From Ramlibacter cellulosilyticus (lineage in GTDB: Bacteria; Pseudomonadota; Gammaproteobacteria; Burkholderiales; Burkholderiaceae_C), in the NCBI RefSeq assembly GCF_014297465.1, contig NZ_JACORT010000006.1:186001-250000 (forward strand): DNA of 64,000 bases. The letters are read 5' to 3'. The stretch's first letter is position 1. Every line of letters begins with the position of its first letter. The notes below the pieces were generated by a model. The model was given only the letters and a program-made list of their open reading frames with translations, did not search any database and had not been told where the DNA came from. The translations under genes were made by a program, and so were the position numbers. Below, piece by piece: positions 42,273 to 52,591 of this stretch.

Positions 42273-43628
42273 ATGAACACGACCTTCCGCACGACCGTCC
42301 TGGCCGCGGCGCTCGCGGCCGCCGGCTTCTGCGCGCACGCGCAGGCCTTCGACACCAGCAGGATGCACCGCATCACGCCGCCCTCGTCGATCATGGCGCA
42401 GGACGCGAAGAAGGAGTACTACACGATCCCGAACTTCCGCATCGGCGGCAAGTACGACCTCGACGCGGACCCGGCAACGTGGCGCAACGGCGCCCCCGGC
42501 GGCACCACGCTGGAGTCGCTCGGGGCCCCGCCGCTGAAGGTCGGCTACATCGCCGTCGGCACGCCGCGGCGCAACGCGCAGGGCGAGATCACCAACGCGC
42601 TGATCATCAGCACCTTCTATTCGGGCGATTCGACCTGGATGTACAACACCTGGTACGAAGGCCAGCCCGCCAATGCGTTCTCCGGCGGGCCCATCGTCGG
42701 CCCGGGGCGCACGATCGACACGGACCGCTTCTACGTCGTCTTCCTCGACGCGCTGGGGCTGTGGGGCGAAGCCAAGCCCTCCGCGGGGCTGGGACGCAGG
42801 TTCCCGCAATACAGCTACTTCGACATGGTGCAGGCCAACTACCAGCTGCTGCGCGACCACCTCCAGGTGGCGCAGGTGGAAGTGGCGACCGGCGTGTCCA
42901 TGGGCGCGACCCAGAGCTGGGTGTGGGGCGTGATGTATTCGCCCAGCGGCTTCGTGAAGGCGATCATGCCGATCGGGGGGACGACCGCCTCGGACGGCGA
43001 CGATCCGGTGGGCCAGTGGACCTTCCGCCTCGGCCAGGCCGCCATCGAATCCGATCCCGTGTGGCGCAAGACCGGCGGCAACTACTACGACCTGCCCGAG
43101 GAGCAGCATCCGAAGAAGGGGCTGGAATTCATGTGGTCGGCGCTGCAGCTCACGGGCTACACCTTCCCCGTGCGCTCCGCGACGCCCTGGGGCACGCTGC
43201 AGAAGGAGGTCTTCTACTGGCAGCCGAAGGGCGACGAGGGGCAGACCTACATCAACCGCGTGAAGAACGAGGACCCGGTCGACTACTGGTACCGCAACAA
43301 CGCCGGCTTCTCGTACAACATCAACAAGGACCTGAAGCGCATCAAGGCGCGCACGCTGGTCGTGCACGTCGACACCGACATGTGGCTGATGGTGGAGAAC
43401 GCGCGCAAGGCGAGCGAACAGGTGCCCGGGGCCTACTTCGCCCACTTCGCCGATCCCGGCGCGCATTACGGCGTGTTCAAGGCGCCCAACATCATCCGGC
43501 CGACCATCCAGGGCTTCATCGAGGACCGCTTCACGACGACCCTGCCCGGCATCGACGGGGCGGGCGGCGGGGGTGGCGGCAAGGCGGCCGCCGCGGCGGA
43601 CGCGAAGCCCGCCGGCCTCGCCAAGTAG
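42273..43628 (+). CDS. Exported MetX-like alpha/beta-hydrolase, paralogue of the upstream N-terminal domain
   Basis: A 451-residue secreted hydrolase with a signal peptide (MNTTFRTTVLAAALAAAGFCAHA). It aligns throughout with the first domain of the 841-residue neighbour: both have NFRIGGKYDL, NGAPGGTTLESLGA, GTP-R-NAQGEI-NA and the SMGATQ nucleophile (Ser209 here), then VVHVDTD and PGAHYGVFKAPN. It lacks the second hydrolase domain. It ends in a Gly/Ala-rich linker and AKPAGLAK, nearly the same tail as its neighbour. It starts eight bases after that gene, so the two are cotranscribed. Substrate unknown. Confidence 0.86.
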   Translation: MNTTFRTTVLAAALAAAGFCAHAQAFDTSRMHRITPPSSIMAQDAKKEYYTIPNFRIGGKYDLDADPATWRNGAPGGTTLESLGAPPLKVGYIAVGTPRRNAQGEITNALIISTFYSGDSTWMYNTWYEGQPANAFSGGPIVGPGRTIDTDRFYVVFLDALGLWGEAKPSAGLGRRFPQYSYFDMVQANYQLLRDHLQVAQVEVATGVSMGATQSWVWGVMYSPSGFVKAIMPIGGTTASDGDDPVGQWTFRLGQAAIESDPVWRKTGGNYYDLPEEQHPKKGLEFMWSALQLTGYTFPVRSATPWGTLQKEVFYWQPKGDEGQTYINRVKNEDPVDYWYRNNAGFSYNINKDLKRIKARTLVVHVDTDMWLMVENARKASEQVPGAYFAHFADPGAHYGVFKAPNIIRPTIQGFIEDRFTTTLPGIDGAGGGGGGKAAAAADAKPAGLAK

Positions 43629-43630
43629 CC

Positions 43631-44563
43631 TCAGCCGGGCTGCACGGGCAGCCCGGCCGCGACCCACGCGCCATAGCCACCCGCCAGCACCCGCACCGGC
43701 AGCCCGCGCTTGCGCAGCCGCGCGGCAAGGCGCGCGGCGCTCACGTCGTTGGGGCAGTCGCAGTACGTCACCAGGTGCACGTCGGCCGGCAGTCGCACGA
43801 GCTCCTCCACCAGCTCGTGGTCCGACCGGGCCAGGACGGCCCCCGGGATGCGTGCATCGCCGGGCATCGCGCCACGCACGTCGAGCAGCAGCAAGGGGTC
43901 GCCGCGGTCCATGTGGTCGGCGAGCTCGTGCGGCTGGATGCGCGGCGCCTTCAGGGCCGCGAACGTGATCAGGGCGCGGCGCAGCACCAGCCAGCCCACG
44001 TAAGCCGCGATGGCGAGCAGAAGGACGGGCAAGGCCCGGCTGCCCAGCTCCTGCAGCGCCGCCACGGCTTGCGCCACCTGCTCGCGCAGGACCACGCCCG
44101 CGGCCAGGGCGCTGCCGGTCCACAGCACGGTGCCGGCAAGGTTCAGCACCAGGAAGCTGCCGGTGCGCATGCCCAGCGCGCCGGCGAGCGGCGGCGCCAG
44201 CGGGCCGATGCCGGGGATGAAGCGCGCTGCGACGACGGTCACGGCGGCGCGATGGGCAAAGGCGAGTTCGCTCTTGCGGATGCAGCTGTCGGGCGAGATC
44301 GAGATGCGGCACACCAGCGCGAGGATGCCGCGGCCGAAACGGCGGCCGGCCGCGAACCAGACACCGTCCGCAACGACGGAGGCCAGCGTGGCGAGCGCCA
44401 GGATGGCGAAGGCGAACGCGCCGTCGTCGGCGCCGCGCGCGCCGGCGAGCAGCAGGAAGGGCAGCACCGGGACGGGCACGCCCATGCGCTTGGCGAAGAC
44501 GACCAGGAAGGTGACGAGCTCCCCGTGCGCCTGGTAGAGACGGGTGAGGTCGTCGATGTTCAT
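43631..44563 (-). CDS. DedA-family membrane protein fused to a rhodanese domain
   Basis: A 310-residue fusion. Residues ~1-200 are a DedA/SNARE-associated membrane domain with about five helices and the family feature RFIPGIGPLAPPLAGALGMRTGSFLVLNLAG. Residues ~210-305 are a rhodanese domain (LLLLDVRG; TYCDCPNDVSAARLA, with Cys268 or Cys270 as the likely sulfur carrier). Such fusions occur in other proteobacteria. DedA proteins are linked to lipid flipping and envelope homeostasis; the purpose of the sulfurtransferase half is unclear. It converges with the exported hydrolase gene with only two bases between stops. Confidence 0.9.
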   Translation of the reverse strand: MNIDDLTRLYQAHGELVTFLVVFAKRMGVPVPVLPFLLLAGARGADDGAFAFAILALATLASVVADGVWFAAGRRFGRGILALVCRISISPDSCIRKSELAFAHRAAVTVVAARFIPGIGPLAPPLAGALGMRTGSFLVLNLAGTVLWTGSALAAGVVLREQVAQAVAALQELGSRALPVLLLAIAAYVGWLVLRRALITFAALKAPRIQPHELADHMDRGDPLLLLDVRGAMPGDARIPGAVLARSDHELVEELVRLPADVHLVTYCDCPNDVSAARLAARLRKRGLPVRVLAGGYGAWVAAGLPVQPG

Positions 44564-44634
44564 GCGCGCTCCGCCGCGAATGATCGCGCGGCGCGGGCAC
44601 GGACGCATCCGGGTTGCGGGCGACCGCAAGGACG

Positions 44635-44664
44635 AAGGGGTCGCACCTTGCGATGCGACCCCTT
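44635..44664 (-). terminator. Stem-loop after the distal tRNA-Asp gene
   Basis: Perfect 11-base arms (44635-44645 and 44654-44664) enclose an 8-base loop, 10 bases downstream of the last tRNA on the minus strand. The following T-run is weak (CTTCGTCCTT), so it may stop transcription poorly or serve as a 3'-end processing hairpin. Confidence 0.6.
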
Positions 44665-44674
44665 GCGAAACCTC

Positions 44675-44751
44675 TGGCGGAGTGGACGGGACTCGAACCC
44701 GCGACCCCCGGCGTGACAGGCCGGTATTCTAACCAACTGAACTACCACTCC
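44675..44751 (-). tRNA. tRNA-Asp (GTC), distal copy
   Basis: A 77-base gene with encoded CCA. Read on the minus strand it opens GGAGTGGTAGTTCAG, has the anticodon loop CCTGTCACG with GTC, and the T-arm GGGTTCGAGTCCC. It is the last gene of the second, distal tRNA triplet and is identical to the copy at 45037 over its full length. Confidence 0.97.
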
Positions 44752-44800
44752 GCGTGGGGCTGCGTCGTGCCCGCCTGCGCGGGCCAAGTGCAGCCAAACT

Positions 44801-44876
44801 TGGCGACCCTACGGGGATTCGAACCCCGGTACTCACCGTGAAAGGGTGATGTCCTAGGCCTCTAGACGATAGGGTC
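44801..44876 (-). tRNA. tRNA-Glu (TTC), distal copy
   Basis: A 76-base gene with encoded CCA. It has the typical D-arm GTCTAGAGGCCTAGGAC, the anticodon loop CTTTCAC with TTC, and the T-arm GGGGTTCGAATCCCC. It lies 49 bases before tRNA-Asp. The charging enzyme GltX is encoded just upstream at 45384. Confidence 0.97.
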
Positions 44877-44900
44877 GTAACCTAAGAACTCCGGACACTT

Positions 44901-44976
<76 letters not shown>

Positions 44977-44992
44977 GTGGTGTGTCGCCACT

Positions 44993-45019
44993 CAAAGAAA
45001 ACGGGCCTTTGCGGGCCCG
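44993..45019 (-). terminator. Intrinsic terminator between the two tRNA triplets
   Basis: On the minus strand CGGGCC and GGCCCG (six-base stem, CGCAAA loop) are followed at once by TTTTCTTTG. This is a standard intrinsic terminator. It lies between the proximal tRNA-Asp and the distal tRNA-Ala, so the distal triplet would depend on readthrough or a separate promoter. Confidence 0.75.
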
Positions 45020-45036
45020 CTTCCTGGGAATCCATC

Positions 45037-45113
45037 TGGCGGAGTGGACGGGACTCGAACCCGCGACCCCCGGCGTGACAGGCCGGTATTCTAACCAACT
45101 GAACTACCACTCC
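45037..45113 (-). tRNA. tRNA-Asp (GTC), proximal copy
   Basis: A 77-base gene with encoded CCA and GTC anticodon, the same sequence as the distal copy 362 bases away. The spacer toward tRNA-Glu is also nearly the same in both triplets (GCTGCGTCGTGCC..., AAGTGCAGCCAAACT), showing a segmental duplication. Confidence 0.97.
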
Positions 45114-45164
45114 GCGTGGAGCTGCGTCGTGCCTGCTTCGCAGCAGGCCAAGTGCAGCCAAACT

Positions 45165-45240
45165 TGGCGACCCTACGGGGATTCGAACCCCGGTACTCAC
45201 CGTGAAAGGGTGATGTCCTAGGCCTCTAGACGATAGGGTC
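45165..45240 (-). tRNA. tRNA-Glu (TTC), proximal copy
   Basis: A 76-base gene with encoded CCA and TTC anticodon, matching the distal copy. It is the second gene of the proximal triplet, 32 bases after tRNA-Ala. Confidence 0.97.
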
Positions 45241-45272
45241 AAAACCTGGACTGATTTCCATCGACATCTGCT

Positions 45273-45348
<76 letters not shown>

Positions 45349-45367
45349 TGCAGGTGTCGAGCCCGCA

Positions 45368-45373
45368 ATTCTA
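45368..45373 (-). promoter_or_regulatory. Candidate -10 element for the tRNA operon
   Basis: TAGAAT (five of six to consensus) on the minus strand lies in the 35-base gap between gltX and the first tRNA, followed by a GC-rich stretch (TGCGGGC) like the discriminator of stable-RNA promoters. No good -35 is visible in the end of gltX, so the call is tentative. Confidence 0.4.
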
Positions 45374-45383
45374 CACTGAAATT

Positions 45384-46766
45384 TCAGGCGCTCTGCAGGC
45401 GTGCCAGCACGGTCTCGCGCAGTGACAGCGCCAAGACAGCATCGAGCGACGGCGTCTGCGCCGTTCCGAGCACCAGCACCCGCACCGGCATGGCCAGCTG
45501 CGGCATCTTGAGTCCCGTCGCGCGCAGCGTCTCCTTGACCGCCTCGGCGATGTCCTCCTTCGTCCACGGGCAGCCTTCCAGCATCTTCGCGAGCATGGAG
45601 ATCGCCGGGCGCACGCCCTCGTGGATGTGCTTCGCCACTTCGTCGGGGTTCGGCGTGATGTCGGCGTAGAAGCGCTGCACCCAGTCGGCCAGCGCGAGCG
45701 TGGTGTCGCAGCGGTCCTTGAACAGGCCGCAGATGGCGGCCAGGCGCCTGTCGGGCGTGATGCCGCGCTGCTTCAGCAGCCGCTCGACGATCACCGCGAG
45801 GTTCTCGTCAGCCATCGCCTTGAGGTGCTGCCCGTTCACCCAGCGCAGCTTGGCCTCGTCGAACTGCGCCGCGCTGCGGCCGAGGTGGTCGAGGTCGAAC
45901 CACTGCAGGAACTGCTCGCGGCTGAAGATCTCGTCGTCGCCGTGCGACCAGCCGAGGCGCGCGAGGTAGTTCACCATCGCATCCGGCAGGAAGCCTTCGT
46001 CGCGGTACCACGTGACCGGCTTGGCGCCGCGGCGCTTGGACATCTTCTCGCCATCGGCATTGAGCACCGTCGGCAGGTGCGCGAACACCGGCGGCTCGTA
46101 GCCGAGTGCGCGGAAGATGTTGATCTGGCGCGGCGTGTTGTTCACGTGGTCGTCGCCGCGGATCACGTGCGTGATCTGCATGTCGATGTCGTCGACGACG
46201 ACGCAGAAGTTGTACGTGGGCGTGCCGTCGGGGCGCGCGATCACCAGGTCGTCGAGTTCGGCGTTGGCGATCTCGATGCGGCCCTTGACCTTGTCGTCCC
46301 ACGCGACGACGCCGTCCAGCGGATTGCGGAAGCGCCACACCGGCTGCACGCCTTCCGGGACCGCCGGCAGCGTCTTGCCCGGCTCGGGCCGCCAGGTGCC
46401 GTCGTAGCGCGGCTTTTCCTTGTTGGCCATCTGCCGCTCGCGCAGCGCGTCGAGCGCCTCGACGCTCATGTAGCAGGGATAGACCTGGCCGCGGGCCTTC
46501 ATCTCCTCCAGCACCTCGCGGTACCGGTCCATGCGCTGCATCTGGTAGAAGGGACCTTCGTCGTGCGACAGGCCCAGCCACTGCATGCCTTCGAGGATGA
46601 CGTCCACGGCCTCCTGCGAGGAGCGCTCCGTGTCGGTGTCCTCGATGCGCAGGATGAAGGTGCCGCCCTGCGAGCGCGCGAAGGCCCACGGGTACAGCGC
46701 CGAACGGATGTTGCCGAGATGGATGAAGCCCGTCGGCGACGGGGCGAATCGGGTTCTGACTTTCAC
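45384..46766 (-). CDS. gltX: Glutamate--tRNA ligase
   Basis: A 460-residue class I aminoacyl-tRNA synthetase that charges tRNA-Glu. The HIGH-type motif is [12 protein letters not shown] (residues 8-19) and the KMSKS-type motif is EKMSKRRG. The C-terminal anticodon-binding region matches the family, and the length is normal (about 465). The start is GTG at 46764-46766, overlapping the metZ stop by four bases; no ATG lies near the conserved beginning. Two tRNA-Glu genes lie directly downstream on the same strand. Confidence 0.96.
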   Translation of the reverse strand: MKVRTRFAPSPTGFIHLGNIRSALYPWAFARSQGGTFILRIEDTDTERSSQEAVDVILEGMQWLGLSHDEGPFYQMQRMDRYREVLEEMKARGQVYPCYMSVEALDALRERQMANKEKPRYDGTWRPEPGKTLPAVPEGVQPVWRFRNPLDGVVAWDDKVKGRIEIANAELDDLVIARPDGTPTYNFCVVVDDIDMQITHVIRGDDHVNNTPRQINIFRALGYEPPVFAHLPTVLNADGEKMSKRRGAKPVTWYRDEGFLPDAMVNYLARLGWSHGDDEIFSREQFLQWFDLDHLGRSAAQFDEAKLRWVNGQHLKAMADENLAVIVERLLKQRGITPDRRLAAICGLFKDRCDTTLALADWVQRFYADITPNPDEVAKHIHEGVRPAISMLAKMLEGCPWTKEDIAEAVKETLRATGLKMPQLAMPVRVLVLGTAQTPSLDAVLALSLRETVLARLQSA

Positions 46767-47974
46767 AGTTTGCTCAGGCCTCGCTCGAGGTCCGCCTGGA
46801 TGTCGGACGGATGTTCCAGGCCGACGGCCAGCCGGATCAGGCCCTGGCCGATGCCGGCCGCCTGCCGCTGTTCTTCCGTCAGCCGCCCATGCGAGGTGGT
46901 GGCGGGGTGCGTGATGATGCTCTTCGTGTCGCCGAGGTTGGTGGCGATGCTCATGACTTCCGAGCTGTCGATCACCGTGAAGGCGTTGCGGCGCAGCGTG
47001 GCCGGGTCGCCGCCCTTCACGTCGAAGGACACGACGGCGCCGCCGAGGCCGGACTGCTGCTTCATGGCGAGCGCATGCTGCGGATGCGACTCCAGGCCGG
47101 GGTAGTAGACGCGCCCGACCTTCGGGTGCGATTCCAGGAAGCGCGCGATCTGCAACGCATTGGCGCACTGCGCCTGCATGCGGATGCCCAGCGTCTCCAG
47201 GCCCTTGAGCACCACCCAGGCGTTGAACGGCGCCAGCGTCATGCCGGCCGTGCGCACGATGGGCGCGAAGGTGTCGACGATCCACTTCGAAGGACCGCAG
47301 ATCGCGCCGGCCATCACGCGGCCCTGCCCGTCGAGGTACTTGGTGCCGGAGTGGATGATGAAGTCCGCGCCGGACTCCACCGGGCGCTGCAGCGCCGGCG
47401 AGCAGAAGCAGTTGTCGACGGCCAGCAGCGCGCCGGCCGTGTGGGCGATGTCGGCGAGCGCGGCGATGTCGCACACGTCCGTGAGCGGGTTGGTCGGCGT
47501 CTCGGCGAACAGCAGCTTCGTGTTCGGCTTCACCGCGGCCTTCCATTCCTTCAGGTCGACCTGCGACACGAAGGTGGATTCGACGCCGAACTTGCCGAAT
47601 TCCTTGGCGAACAGGTTCAGCGTGGAGCCGAACACCGAGCGCGAGCAGATCACGTGGTCGCCGGCGCGCAGCACGCCCATGCCGAGCAGCAGGATCGCGG
47701 CCATGCCGGTCGAGGTGGCGATCGCGGCTTCGGTGCCTTCCATCGCCGCGAGGCGCAGCTCGAACGAGGTCACCGTCGGGTTCGACGTGCGGCCGTAGGT
47801 GTAGCCTTCCTGCGGGTTGGCGAAGCGGTGCGCCATCGTCTCCGAGTCCGGCTGCACGAAGCCGCTCGTGAGGTACAGCGCCTCGGAGTTCTCGCCCCAC
47901 TGGCTGGCGGGCAGGCCCGTGCGCACGGCGAGCGTGTCGCGGTGCAGTCCTTCGGGCAGAGGTTTCTTGTTCAC
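46763..47974 (-). CDS. metZ: O-succinylhomoserine sulfhydrylase
   Basis: A 403-residue Cys/Met-metabolism PLP enzyme that makes homocysteine from O-succinylhomoserine and sulfide. The PLP lysine lies in [27 protein letters not shown] and [17 protein letters not shown] are family motifs. The MetZ assignment over MetB or MetY rests on the overall sequence ([31 protein letters not shown]) and the usual Burkholderiales position beside purF. It begins with GTG at 47972-47974, preceded by GGAAAG. It is coupled to gltX. Confidence 0.93.
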   Translation of the reverse strand: MNKKPLPEGLHRDTLAVRTGLPASQWGENSEALYLTSGFVQPDSETMAHRFANPQEGYTYGRTSNPTVTSFELRLAAMEGTEAAIATSTGMAAILLLGMGVLRAGDHVICSRSVFGSTLNLFAKEFGKFGVESTFVSQVDLKEWKAAVKPNTKLLFAETPTNPLTDVCDIAALADIAHTAGALLAVDNCFCSPALQRPVESGADFIIHSGTKYLDGQGRVMAGAICGPSKWIVDTFAPIVRTAGMTLAPFNAWVVLKGLETLGIRMQAQCANALQIARFLESHPKVGRVYYPGLESHPQHALAMKQQSGLGGAVVSFDVKGGDPATLRRNAFTVIDSSEVMSIATNLGDTKSIITHPATTSHGRLTEEQRQAAGIGQGLIRLAVGLEHPSDIQADLERGLSKL

Positions 47975-48035
47975 GTTAGCTTTCCATTGCGCAAAGCGCT
48001 CGTCGTCCAGCAGCCTACCCCAGAGCCGCCGCGGA

Positions 48036-48104
48036 ACCGGCTTTGCCGGGCCGCTGGGGGCGCCCCCTTGAGGGGGAAGCGCCGGAGGCGCTTCGGGGGT
48101 GGGA
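48036..48104. repeat. Comamonadaceae-type multi-hairpin intergenic repeat
   Basis: A run of small palindromes: GGGGGCGCCCCC (48056-48067), CCCCC-TTGA-GGGGG (48063-48076) and AAGCGCC-GGA-GGCGCTT (48077-48093), preceded by a GGCTTTGCCGGGCC stretch. This composite is familiar from intergenic regions of Acidovorax-Variovorax-type genomes. It lies six bases after the purF stop and may end that transcript or stabilise its 3' end. Confidence 0.8.
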
Positions 48105-48109
48105 CATTT

Positions 48110-49618
<1,509 letters not shown>

Positions 49619-49629
49619 AAGTCTTTCCT

Positions 49630-50118
49630 TCAGGCCGGGAGGTAGGACCCGAAACGCTCGGGCACCACCGGCTTCAAACCCCGCAAGGCCGCCGTCGCGA
49701 CGCCGGCCGTCTTCGATTCCGTCCACCACGCGCCGTCCGTGAGGCCCGCGAGGTGCACCACCACCGCCAGCGCCAGCACGGCGACGATGCCGCGCACCAC
49801 GCCGAACATCCCGCCCAGCACCCGGTCCACCGGCCGCAGGCCCACCGCGGCCACCAGCTTGCTGGTGAGCCAGGCCAGCAGCCCGCCGGCGAACAGGGCC
49901 GCGATGAACACCACCACGAATCCCGCAGCGTACTGGATCGACTCGCCCGCGCGGCTCAGCGGCATCATCGCGGCCGCCCGCGGCGCCAGCCACTGGGCCA
50001 GCACGAAGGCCGCGATCCAGTTCAGCACCGACAGCACCTCGTACACGAGGCCGCGCCATAGGCCCAGCAGCACCGAGGCTGCGAGCAGGGCCACCACCAC
50101 CCAGTCGAGAACCGCCAC
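49630..50118 (-). CDS. cvpA: CvpA family inner-membrane protein
   Basis: A 162-residue membrane protein with four predicted helices (first: WVVVALLAASVLLGLWRGLVYEVLSVLNWIAAFVLAQWLA). The central GGxxRGxxxV-like stretch DRVLGGMFGVVRGIVAVLAL is a CvpA hallmark. The family is required for colicin V production in E. coli and linked to envelope homeostasis. It starts with GTG at 50116-50118, directly after the dedD stop without a spacer base. It is in its usual place just upstream of purF. Confidence 0.93.
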   Translation of the reverse strand: MAVLDWVVVALLAASVLLGLWRGLVYEVLSVLNWIAAFVLAQWLAPRAAAMMPLSRAGESIQYAAGFVVVFIAALFAGGLLAWLTSKLVAAVGLRPVDRVLGGMFGVVRGIVAVLALAVVVHLAGLTDGAWWTESKTAGVATAALRGLKPVVPERFGSYLPA

Positions 50119-50889
50119 TTACAGAGTGAGGATGGCGGCCGGCAAATCCAGCCCCTTGATCTTCTCGGCGGCCTTGTCGGCCTCGGCCCTGGACGCGAAC
50201 GGCCCCGCGCGCACGCGGATCCTCGTGCCGTTCTTCGTCTCGGCGACGTTCGTGTAGTTCTTGAGGCCGGCGCGCTCCAGCTTCTGCTGGGCCTCGCGGG
50301 CCTTGCCCTTCTCGGCGAAGGCACCGACCTGGACGACGTAGCGCGTCCCCGAGGCGTCGTCGGCGGTGGACACCGGCTTGCCTTCCAGCAGCGCGCGGGC
50401 CTTGGCCGCTTCGGCCACCCTGGCTTCGGCCTTGGGATCCGGCTTCGGTTCCGCCTTCTTCTCCGCCGGCTCCGCCTTGGCGACTTTTTCCGCGGGCGCG
50501 GGCTTCGCTTCCGTCTTCTGCGCCGGCACGCCCGCTTCCTCGCGGGTTTCGGTGATCACGGGCGTGGACGCAGCCGCGGCCACGGAAGCCGCCGGCGCGG
50601 ACGCCGCCGGGGCCGCGGAGACCTTGCCGCTCGCGACCGGCTGCTGCGGCAGCGGCGGCAAGGGCTTCGCCTTGTTGCGGTCCGGGATCTCGATGGGAAT
50701 GTCGACCGCGACGGGGCGCGGCTGGGTGTCGAAGAGCAGCGGGAAGCCGATCACGCCGGCGAGCACCAGCACCACGGCACCGATCAGGCGATGCCGCGCG
50801 CGGCGGCGCATCACCTCGATGCTTTCGGCGGGGGAGGCCGCGGCCACCGGCTCGTCGACCTTTTTCTTGCGCGACTTGAACAAGGCCAT
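50119..50889 (-). CDS. dedD: SPOR-domain cell-division protein (DedD-like)
   Basis: A 256-residue bitopic inner-membrane protein. A basic N-terminus precedes one TM helix (~34-54, HRLIGAVVLVLAGVIGFPLLF). A long Pro/Ala/Glu/Lys-rich periplasmic linker (~75-170) leads to a C-terminal SPOR domain (~178-255: YVVQVGAFAEKGKAREAQQKLERAGL, RIRVRAGPFASRAEADKAAEKIKGL). SPOR domains bind denuded septal peptidoglycan. The gene lies between folC and cvpA, as in many Burkholderiales. Confidence 0.92.
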   Translation of the reverse strand: MALFKSRKKKVDEPVAAASPAESIEVMRRRARHRLIGAVVLVLAGVIGFPLLFDTQPRPVAVDIPIEIPDRNKAKPLPPLPQQPVASGKVSAAPAASAPAASVAAAASTPVITETREEAGVPAQKTEAKPAPAEKVAKAEPAEKKAEPKPDPKAEARVAEAAKARALLEGKPVSTADDASGTRYVVQVGAFAEKGKAREAQQKLERAGLKNYTNVAETKNGTRIRVRAGPFASRAEADKAAEKIKGLDLPAAILTL

Positions 50890-50897
50890 GGTGAGGG

Positions 50898-52184
50898 TCA
50901 GCCGAGGTGCTTGGCGGCCAGGCGGGGAATGCCCTTCTCCAGCACGCCGCCCACGGTGTAGAACGATCCGAACACGAGGATTCTATCAGCGGGCTCTGCA
51001 GCAGCCACCGCGCTGTCCAGGGCGTCCCGCGGGCCGGTGTGGGTGCTCACGGGCACGTCGCGCTTGCCGGGCACGGCCTGCCAGCGCTCGGCGAGTTGCT
51101 GCGCCGGAGCCGCGCGCGGCGTGGGCAGGTCCGTGAAATACCAGCGGTCCACCAGCGGCCCGATCCTTTCGAACATCGGCGCCAGGTCCTTGTCCGCCAT
51201 CGCGCCGAAAACGGCGTGGGTGGCCGGATAGAAGCCCATCGCGTCCAGGTTGGCGGTGAGCGCCGCGACCGAATGCGGGTTGTGCGCCACGTCCAGCACC
51301 AGCGTGGGCTGGCCGGGGACGATCTGGAAGCGCCCCGGCAGTTCGACCATCGCCAGCCCGTTGCGGATCGCCTGCGCGGTGACCGGCAGGCGCGGACGCA
51401 GCGCCTCGAAGGCCGCGAGCACGCCCGAGGCATTGAGTAACTGGTTGGCACCGCGCAACGCGGGATAGGCCAGCCCCGGATAGCGGCGGCCCCGGCCCGC
51501 CCAGGCCCACTGCTGCTTGTCGCCGGAGAAGTTGAAGTCGCGCCCCAGCAGCCACAGGTCCGCGCCGAGGGCGGCGGCGTACTGCAGCACGCTGTGCGGC
51601 GGCATCGGGTCGCTCACGATCGCCGGCTTGCCTTCGCGCAGGATGCCCGCCTTCTCGCGGCCGATGCTCTCGCGGTCCGGCCCGAGGTACTCCATGTGGT
51701 CCAGGTCGATGCTGGTGAGGATGGCGCAGTCCGTGTCGATCGCGTTCACCGCATCGAGCCGGCCGCCCAGCCCCACCTCGAGGATGGCCACGTCGAGCGC
51801 GCTCGCGGCCATGAGGCTCAGGATGGCGAGCGTCGTGAATTCGAAGTACGTGAGCGTCACACCCTGCCGCGCCGCCTCGACGCGCTCGAAGTGCGGCACC
51901 AGCGCGCCGGGCTGCACGATCTCGCCCGCGATACGGCAGCGTTCCTCGAAGTGCACCAGGTGCGGCGACGTGTACACGCCGGTGCGGTAGCCGGCCTGCA
52001 GCGCGATCGCTTCCAGCATCGCGCAGGTGGAGCCCTTGCCGTTGGTGCCCGCGACGGTGACCACCGGACAGTCGAAGCGCAGTTGCAGGCGCTGCGCGAC
52101 CTCGTGCACGCGCGCGAGCCCCATGTCGATGGTCTTCGGATGCAGCCGCTCGCAGTGCGCGAGCCATTCGCCGAGTTCTTTCAT
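50898..52184 (-). CDS. folC: Bifunctional folylpolyglutamate synthase/dihydrofolate synthase
   Basis: A 428-residue ATP-dependent ligase adding glutamate to dihydropteroate and folates. Key motifs are the P-loop VVTVAGTNGKGSTCAMLEAI, the folate region YTSPHLVHFEERCRIAG, and DVAHNPHSVAAL in the C-terminal domain. Length fits FolC. I start at the ATG at 52182-52184; the 17 extra in-frame residues upstream lie in the promoter of the divergent ArsC-like gene. It is the first gene of the dedD-cvpA-purF run. Confidence 0.95.
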   Translation of the reverse strand: MKELGEWLAHCERLHPKTIDMGLARVHEVAQRLQLRFDCPVVTVAGTNGKGSTCAMLEAIALQAGYRTGVYTSPHLVHFEERCRIAGEIVQPGALVPHFERVEAARQGVTLTYFEFTTLAILSLMAASALDVAILEVGLGGRLDAVNAIDTDCAILTSIDLDHMEYLGPDRESIGREKAGILREGKPAIVSDPMPPHSVLQYAAALGADLWLLGRDFNFSGDKQQWAWAGRGRRYPGLAYPALRGANQLLNASGVLAAFEALRPRLPVTAQAIRNGLAMVELPGRFQIVPGQPTLVLDVAHNPHSVAALTANLDAMGFYPATHAVFGAMADKDLAPMFERIGPLVDRWYFTDLPTPRAAPAQQLAERWQAVPGKRDVPVSTHTGPRDALDSAVAAAEPADRILVFGSFYTVGGVLEKGIPRLAAKHLG

Positions 52185-52211
52185 CCCTGCATTGTCCCGC
52201 CCCGCGCGACC

Positions 52212-52217
52212 TATGAT
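52212..52217 (+). promoter_or_regulatory. Candidate -10 element giving a leaderless arsC-like transcript
   Basis: TATGAT ends seven bases before the ATG at 52225, the same layout as at alkA (TATCAT, seven bases). No Shine-Dalgarno-like sequence is present and no clear -35 is seen. Transcription would begin at the start codon. Confidence 0.4.
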
Positions 52218-52224
52218 CCGTTGC

Positions 52225-52581
52225 ATGGCGATCACCCTCTACGGCATCCCGAACTGCGACACGGTGAAGAAGGCGCGCGCCTGGCTCGCGGACCGCGGCG
52301 TCGACCACGGCTTCCACGACTTCAGGAAGCAGGGCGTCCCGGCGGACCGCCTGGAGCGCTGGCAGGCGGCGGCCGGCTGGGAGAAGCTCCTGAACCGCCA
52401 GGGCACCACCTGGCGGGCTCTGGACGAAGCCACGCAGTTGCGGGCCGGCAACGCGCAAGGGGCGCGTGACCTGATGCTGTCGCAGCCCAGCGTCATCAAG
52501 CGGCCGGTCGTCGAGTGGGCGGACGGGCAGGTGACGGTCGGTTTCGACGCGAAAGCCTGGGAGGCGCGAACAAATGCATGA
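52225..52581 (+). CDS. ArsC/Spx family protein (YffB type)
   Basis: A 118-residue thioredoxin-fold protein of the arsenate reductase family. It has the catalytic Cys in LYGIPNCDTVKKARAWL (a single Cys before the helix), GVDHGFHDFRKQGVP and the C-terminal SQPSVIKRPVVEW. This matches the YffB subgroup, whose true substrate is uncertain and which lacks an ars-operon context here. The ATG at 52225 opens the conserved strand directly; it is divergent from folC. Confidence 0.9.
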   Translation: MAITLYGIPNCDTVKKARAWLADRGVDHGFHDFRKQGVPADRLERWQAAAGWEKLLNRQGTTWRALDEATQLRAGNAQGARDLMLSQPSVIKRPVVEWADGQVTVGFDAKAWEARTNA

Positions 52582-52591
52582 GCCAGCGCGG

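Noticed and set aside
39739..43628. metX (homoserine O-acetyltransferase)
   Set aside because: Both proteins have signal peptides, one is a double hydrolase, and metZ at 46763 belongs to the succinyl route; only the fold is shared.
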